A program made the position numbers and the translations under genes. This document shows, piece after piece, positions 60,021-64,000 of a stretch of DNA of 64,000 nucleotides. The first letter of the stretch is position 1; every line of letters begins with the position of its first letter. The notes beneath the pieces were generated by a model that saw only the letters and a list, made by a program, of their open reading frames with translations, did not search any database and was not told the DNA's origin. This stretch comes from TMP-7 sp038212445 (lineage in GTDB: Bacteria > Acidobacteriota > Terriglobia > Bryobacterales > Bryobacteraceae): positions 310,001-374,000 of the forward strand of contig JBBQUM010000001.1 of assembly GCA_038212445.1 (NCBI GenBank), read 5' to 3'.

Positions 60021-61205
60021 ATGCAGTCGACATTGAGTATTGCCGAACGTGTATCCACAATCAGCGTCTCGTCCACCATGAAAGTGGCGGCGGATGCGGA
60101 CAAACTGCGGCGTGAAGGTCGCGACGTGGTCGATTTTGGCGCCGGTGAGCCGGACTTCCCGACTCCCGACAACATCAAAAACGCCGCCATCGCCGCGCTC
60201 GATGCCAACTTCACCAAGTACACCAATACCGCCGGAACTCCCGAGCTGAAAAGCGCGATCTGCGAGCGTCATGCCACTGACTTCGGCACCAAATACTCAC
60301 CCGCCGAATGCGTCGTGAATGTCGGCGGCAAACACGCCATCTTCAATCTTATGCAGGTGCTCGTCGACCCGGGCGATGAAGTCATCATCCCCGTGCCGTA
60401 TTGGGTCACCTACAAGGACGTCGTCAATTACGCGGGCGGAAAATGCGTCTTCGTCGAGACCGATGAGAAGGGTGGCTTTCAGCTGACCGCCGCCATGATC
60501 GAGCGCGCCATGACGCCGAAAACCAAGATCGTGCTCATCAACTCGCCGTCCAATCCCAGCGGCGCGGTGCTGGCTCGCGAAGAGTTCGAGCGCATCTTCA
60601 AACTCACTTCGTCTCGCGGCGTCTGGCTCCTCACAGACGAGTGCTACTGCCAGTTCCTCTACGCTGACCAGCCGTTCTCCATCGCCTCCATGCCCGGCGC
60701 CAAGGACAGCGTGCTCGTAGCCGGCTCGCTTTCAAAAACCTACGCCATGACCGGCTGGCGCATCGGCTTCACGCTCGCGCCCACCGCCGTCACCGGCGCC
60801 ATGACCAAATTGCAAAGCCACTCCACGTCGAATCCTACTTCCATCGCGCAGCGTGCCGCGGTTGAAGCCGTTAGCGGCCCACAGGACTCCGTCCAGAAAA
60901 TGCTCGCCGAGTACCGCACCCGTCGCGATTTCGTCGTGAACCGTCTCCGGCAGATCCCCGGCGTGTCCCTGGCCGAGCCCAAGGGCGCCTTCTACGCCTA
61001 TCCCAATGTGTCCGTGGCGTTCAAAAACGGCATCGACGGATCGCTCGCCTTCGCTGAAAAGCTCCTGGCTGAAGAGTTTGTCGCAGTGGTCCCCGGCGAG
61101 GCGTTCGGCACTCGCGACCACGTGCGAATCTCCTACGCCACCTCCATGCACGAATTGCAGCGCGGACTCGACCGCTTGGAGAAATTCATCGTCGCGCGGA
61201 GCTGA
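60021..61205 (+). CDS. Class I pyridoxal-phosphate aminotransferase (aspartate aminotransferase Ib type)
   Basis: Cytosolic PLP enzyme of about 394 residues, fold type I, closest to aspartate aminotransferase subgroup Ib. The PLP lysine is Lys239 in SLSKTYAMTGWRIGF; FGAGEPDFPTP, the aromatic/Asn region INSPSNPSG, DECYCQFLY and the late Arg in HVRISYA are seen. The start is ATG 60021 next to AAAGGA, 4 nt after coaD; the frame is open upstream inside coaD. It is followed 2 nt later by manA. The reaction is probably aspartate plus 2-oxoglutarate to oxaloacetate and glutamate, but other amino donors are possible. Confidence 0.9.
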   Translation: MQSTLSIAERVSTISVSSTMKVAADADKLRREGRDVVDFGAGEPDFPTPDNIKNAAIAALDANFTKYTNTAGTPELKSAICERHATDFGTKYSPAECVVNVGGKHAIFNLMQVLVDPGDEVIIPVPYWVTYKDVVNYAGGKCVFVETDEKGGFQLTAAMIERAMTPKTKIVLINSPSNPSGAVLAREEFERIFKLTSSRGVWLLTDECYCQFLYADQPFSIASMPGAKDSVLVAGSLSKTYAMTGWRIGFTLAPTAVTGAMTKLQSHSTSNPTSIAQRAAVEAVSGPQDSVQKMLAEYRTRRDFVVNRLRQIPGVSLAEPKGAFYAYPNVSVAFKNGIDGSLAFAEKLLAEEFVAVVPGEAFGTRDHVRISYATSMHELQRGLDRLEKFIVARS

Positions 61206-61207
61206 CG

Positions 61208-61999
61208 GTGTCGCCTTACCGCCTCAAAAGCGAGTTCAAGGAGAAGGTTTGGGGCTCGACAAGACTCGAGCCCTGGTATCCCACTCCCGATCGCAAAATC
61301 GGCGAAGTCTGGTTTGAAGCCGATCCGCCCCTCCCCCTTCTCGTGAAGTTCATCTTCACCGAGGAGCCGCTTTCAGTACAGGTCCACCCGGGAGACGCCT
61401 ACGCTCGCGCTCACGACAATTCTCCTGGCAAAACCGAGATGTGGCACGTCCTGCGAGCCGACCCCGGCGCGGTCATCGGCATGGGCTTGAAAGAAGCCGT
61501 TACACCCGAGCGCCTCCGCCAGGCATCTCTCAGCGGTGAAATTGAACAGATGCTGAATTGGGTCGTAGTCGCGCCCGGCGATACTTTCCACATACCGTCC
61601 GGCACCATCCACGCCATCGGCGCGGGAGTCGTGCTGTGCGAGATTCAACAGCAGTCAGATGTGACCTACCGGCTCTACGACTACGGACGCCCGCGCGAAC
61701 TCCATCTCGACCGCGCCGTCGACGTGAGCGTCCGCGGCCCATGGGAGCGTCAGTCCCCACCTCCCGGCTTCATCGCCTGGTGCCCTTACTTCGCCACACG
61801 CCGGCTAGAGTTCCATGTAGCCTCCACAATCGAAGCCGATCCGCACCGCTTTCAGGTCCTCATCGTTCTCCAGGGCCAGGGTAGCCTCGCCGGCCAGCTG
61901 TTCAAACCCGGTGAAGCCTGGTATCTCCCGCCTGACGTCAAACCCTTTGACATCGAACCCGAGGGAACGGTACAGTTTCTACTCACTTACGTCCCTTGA
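61208..61999 (+). CDS. manA: Mannose-6-phosphate isomerase, class I type
   Basis: Cupin-fold zinc isomerase interconverting mannose 6-phosphate and fructose 6-phosphate, 263 residues, shorter than the 300-390 of classical ManA. Zinc ligands are seen in SVQVHPGDAYARAH, the Glu in GKTEMWHVL and the His in PSGTIHAIG; IQQQSDVTYRLYDYGRP is also a family motif. The GTG start comes 2 nt after the aminotransferase stop, so the genes are coupled. It may feed GDP-mannose or mannan metabolism; no GDP-mannose genes are in the window. Confidence 0.88.
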   Translation: MSPYRLKSEFKEKVWGSTRLEPWYPTPDRKIGEVWFEADPPLPLLVKFIFTEEPLSVQVHPGDAYARAHDNSPGKTEMWHVLRADPGAVIGMGLKEAVTPERLRQASLSGEIEQMLNWVVVAPGDTFHIPSGTIHAIGAGVVLCEIQQQSDVTYRLYDYGRPRELHLDRAVDVSVRGPWERQSPPPGFIAWCPYFATRRLEFHVASTIEADPHRFQVLIVLQGQGSLAGQLFKPGEAWYLPPDVKPFDIEPEGTVQFLLTYVP

Positions 62000-62044
62000 C
62001 AGGGAACCTTGTAGGGTCCACATTCGTACCCAGAAAGAGCTTCT

Positions 62045-64000
62045 ATGCATTCACTCACCGTTGCCGCTCTCTCCCTGTGTCTATCCGTTCCTATGCTGGC
62101 GCAACAGCCGCCGGTCATCGATCGGGAATTGTTTTTTGGCGACCCTGAAATCTCGGGTGCGCAACTTTCGCCGGATGGCAAATACATCGCCTTCATGAAG
62201 CCGCTCAACAAGACGCGGAACATCTGGGTGAAGAAAACCGGCGAACCCTTCTCCGCCGCGCGTCCCGTGACGGCCGACCCTAAGCGTCCCGTCCCTAACT
62301 TCTTCTGGAGCCGCGACGGCAAGTACATCCTGTTCGTGCAGGACGCCGCCGGTGACGAGAATTTCAATGTCTATGCGGTGAACCCCAGCGACGCTCCTGC
62401 CGCCGGCGCCCAGGTTCCAGCGGCCCGCAATATCACCGACGCCAAGGGCGTCCGCGCCGCCCTTTACTCCGTTCCCAAGAGCGCGCCCGACAAGATTTTC
62501 GTAGGGCTGAATGACCGTGACAAGGCCTGGCACGATCTCTACGAGGTGTCCATCTCCACCGGTCAGCGCAAACTCCTCCGCAAGAATACCGATCGCGTCA
62601 CCGAATGGTTTTTCGACAACAAGGATCAACTCCGCATGGCGGTGCGGGCGGCCGACAACGGCGACACTGAAATCCTGCGCGTCGACGCCGGCGGCTTCAA
62701 GAAAATCTACTCTTGCGATGTCTTCGAAAGCTGCGGTCTGCTGCGCTTCAACAAAGATAACTCGCAGATCTACATCGAGACCAACCAAGGCGCCAGCGAC
62801 CTCATCGAACTGGCATTGCTCGATCCCCAAACCGGCAAGGCGGCGAAGGTCGAATCGGACCCCGATAAGAAGGTTGATTTCGGCGGTCCCATCTTCTCCG
62901 ATGCCACCGACGAATTGATCGGCACCACCTACGAGGGCGACAAGCGCAAGATCTACTGGCGCAATAAAGCCTGGGAGGCCGACTACAACCTCGTTCGCTC
63001 CAAACTGGCCGGTCGCGAAGTCCGCATGGGGTCAAGCACAGCCGACGAAAAGCTGATGCTGGTCACCGCCTATAGCGATACCGAACCCGGTGAGACCTTC
63101 CTGTTCGATCGCACCACCAAGAAACTCACCGAACAATATAAGATCCGCGAAAACCTGAAGCGTGAGTACCTCGCCGAAATGAAGCCTGTCCGCTACGAAT
63201 CCTCCGACGGCAAGGAAATCACCGGCTACCTGACATTGCCCAAAGGCGTGGCGGCGAAGAATCTTCCGGTTATCATCCTCCCGCACGGCGGACCCTGGGG
63301 ACGCGACAGCTGGGGCTACGGCGGACTCTCCCAGTTTCTGGCGAACCGCGGTTATGCCGTGCTTCAGCCGAATTTCCGCTCCTCCACCGGCTACGGCAAG
63401 CAGTTCCTGAACGCCGGCAATCTGCAGTGGGGCGACAAGATGCAGGACGACATTACCTGGGGCGCAAAATACCTCGAGCAAAAGGGTATCGCCGACCCCA
63501 AGCGAATCGGCATTATGGGCGGATCCTACGGCGGTTACGCCACCCTCGCCGGGGTCGCGTTTACGCCTGACGTCTACGCCGCCGCTGTCTCCATCGTCGG
63601 ACCGTCGAATCTCATCACTCTGCTCAACTCCATCCCTCCCTACTGGGAAGCCGGACGCGTCGTGTTCCACAAGCGCATGGGCGATCCCAACACGCCTGAA
63701 GGCAAGAAGCAGTTGGAGCGACAGTCGCCTCTGAACTCCGCCTCGAAAATCAAAACGCCGCTCATGGTTGTCCAAGGCGCCAACGACCCGCGAGTCAACA
63801 AAGCCGAAAGCGATCAAATCGTCATCGCGCTCCGTGACCGCAAATTCCCCGTCGAGTACCTCGTCGCTCCCGATGAAGGCCACGGCTTCGCCCGTCCCAT
63901 TAACAACATGGCGATGTTCGCCGCCACTGAGAAATTTCTCTCCAAGTATCTCGGCGGACGCTACGAAGATTCCATGCCGCCCGAAGTCGCCACTCGTCTC
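62045..64000 (+). CDS. Exported S9-family peptidase (DPP-like), 3' end cut by window
   Basis: Secreted serine peptidase of the prolyl-oligopeptidase family S9, incomplete at the window end: 652 codons are present and no stop is reached. A signal peptide (MHSLTVAALSLCLSVPMLAQ) precedes a beta-propeller (about 35-400, with SPDGKYIAF and SRDGKYILFVQ blades) and the alpha/beta-hydrolase domain. The triad is complete: Ser494 (GGSYGGY), Asp581 (GANDPRV) and His613 (EGHGF). Only the last few residues can be missing. It starts 45 nt after manA without a clear ribosome site. It probably trims peptides in the periplasm. Confidence 0.93.
   Translation, partial: MHSLTVAALSLCLSVPMLAQQPPVIDRELFFGDPEISGAQLSPDGKYIAFMKPLNKTRNIWVKKTGEPFSAARPVTADPKRPVPNFFWSRDGKYILFVQDAAGDENFNVYAVNPSDAPAAGAQVPAARNITDAKGVRAALYSVPKSAPDKIFVGLNDRDKAWHDLYEVSISTGQRKLLRKNTDRVTEWFFDNKDQLRMAVRAADNGDTEILRVDAGGFKKIYSCDVFESCGLLRFNKDNSQIYIETNQGASDLIELALLDPQTGKAAKVESDPDKKVDFGGPIFSDATDELIGTTYEGDKRKIYWRNKAWEADYNLVRSKLAGREVRMGSSTADEKLMLVTAYSDTEPGETFLFDRTTKKLTEQYKIRENLKREYLAEMKPVRYESSDGKEITGYLTLPKGVAAKNLPVIILPHGGPWGRDSWGYGGLSQFLANRGYAVLQPNFRSSTGYGKQFLNAGNLQWGDKMQDDITWGAKYLEQKGIADPKRIGIMGGSYGGYATLAGVAFTPDVYAAAVSIVGPSNLITLLNSIPPYWEAGRVVFHKRMGDPNTPEGKKQLERQSPLNSASKIKTPLMVVQGANDPRVNKAESDQIVIALRDRKFPVEYLVAPDEGHGFARPINNMAMFAATEKFLSKYLGGRYEDSMPPEVATRL

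Overview
This 64 kb window is chromosomal DNA of a GC-rich, Gram-negative-type bacterium, most likely an Acidobacteriota member of the Bryobacterales/Solibacter kind. The evidence is gene content: a TolC-type outer-membrane channel, an OmpA-type protein, a Tricorn-like protease, a very large BNR/sortilin-type exported protein, a BlaI plus M56 regulator pair, many secreted peptidases and a multihaem cytochrome. I saw no phage, integrase, transposase, CRISPR array, rRNA or tRNA gene. The assignment rests on family content, not on a search.

Layout. 0-10 kb: TolC-type channel, AcuI-type reductase, an exported DsbA-like protein with an M28 peptidase, an exported HIT-like protein with altronate dehydratase, and a GT39 glycosyltransferase. 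10-18.3 kb: a sirohaem nitrite/sulfite reductase, then a tightly overlapping signalling operon (solute-binding sensor kinase, single-domain response regulator, three-receiver hybrid kinase). 18.3-30.3 kb: Tricorn-like protease; a BlaI/M56 operon whose sensor carries a 29-residue repeat array shared with the next secreted protein; an octahaem cytochrome c; a phosphodiesterase and a BNR protein. 30.4-43.6 kb: a B12/radical-SAM protein, a UPF0175 antitoxin with a truncated PIN toxin remnant, then rplA-rplJ-rplL-rpoB-rpoC closed by a strong terminator. 43.6-56.6 kb: CPBP and S41 peptidases, an MDR oxidoreductase overlapping a GH13 enzyme, a GH88 hydrolase, OmpA, a spermidine-synthase-like membrane protein, a SIMPL protein and small unknowns. 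56.8-64 kb: hpt behind a kinase-like/nuclease-like fusion, a ROK kinase, a small I9-type protein, coaD, an aminotransferase, manA and an S9 peptidase cut by the window end.

Most notable. (1) RpoB carries an insertion of about 65 residues with eight cysteines in its N-terminal protrusion region. Its first half copies the spacing and several residues of the beta-prime zinc-binding domain encoded next door by rpoC. (2) The BlaI/M56 operon has two palindromes exactly 21 bp apart upstream and swaps the usual beta-lactam sensor for a 29-residue repeat array. (3) The three gaps around rplL and rpoB carry related 7-bp tandem repeats (AGTGRCK), two of them folding into long hairpins. (4) The junction upstream of rplA looks like a rearrangement: rplK/nusG are absent and a toxin gene is cut to 30 codons.
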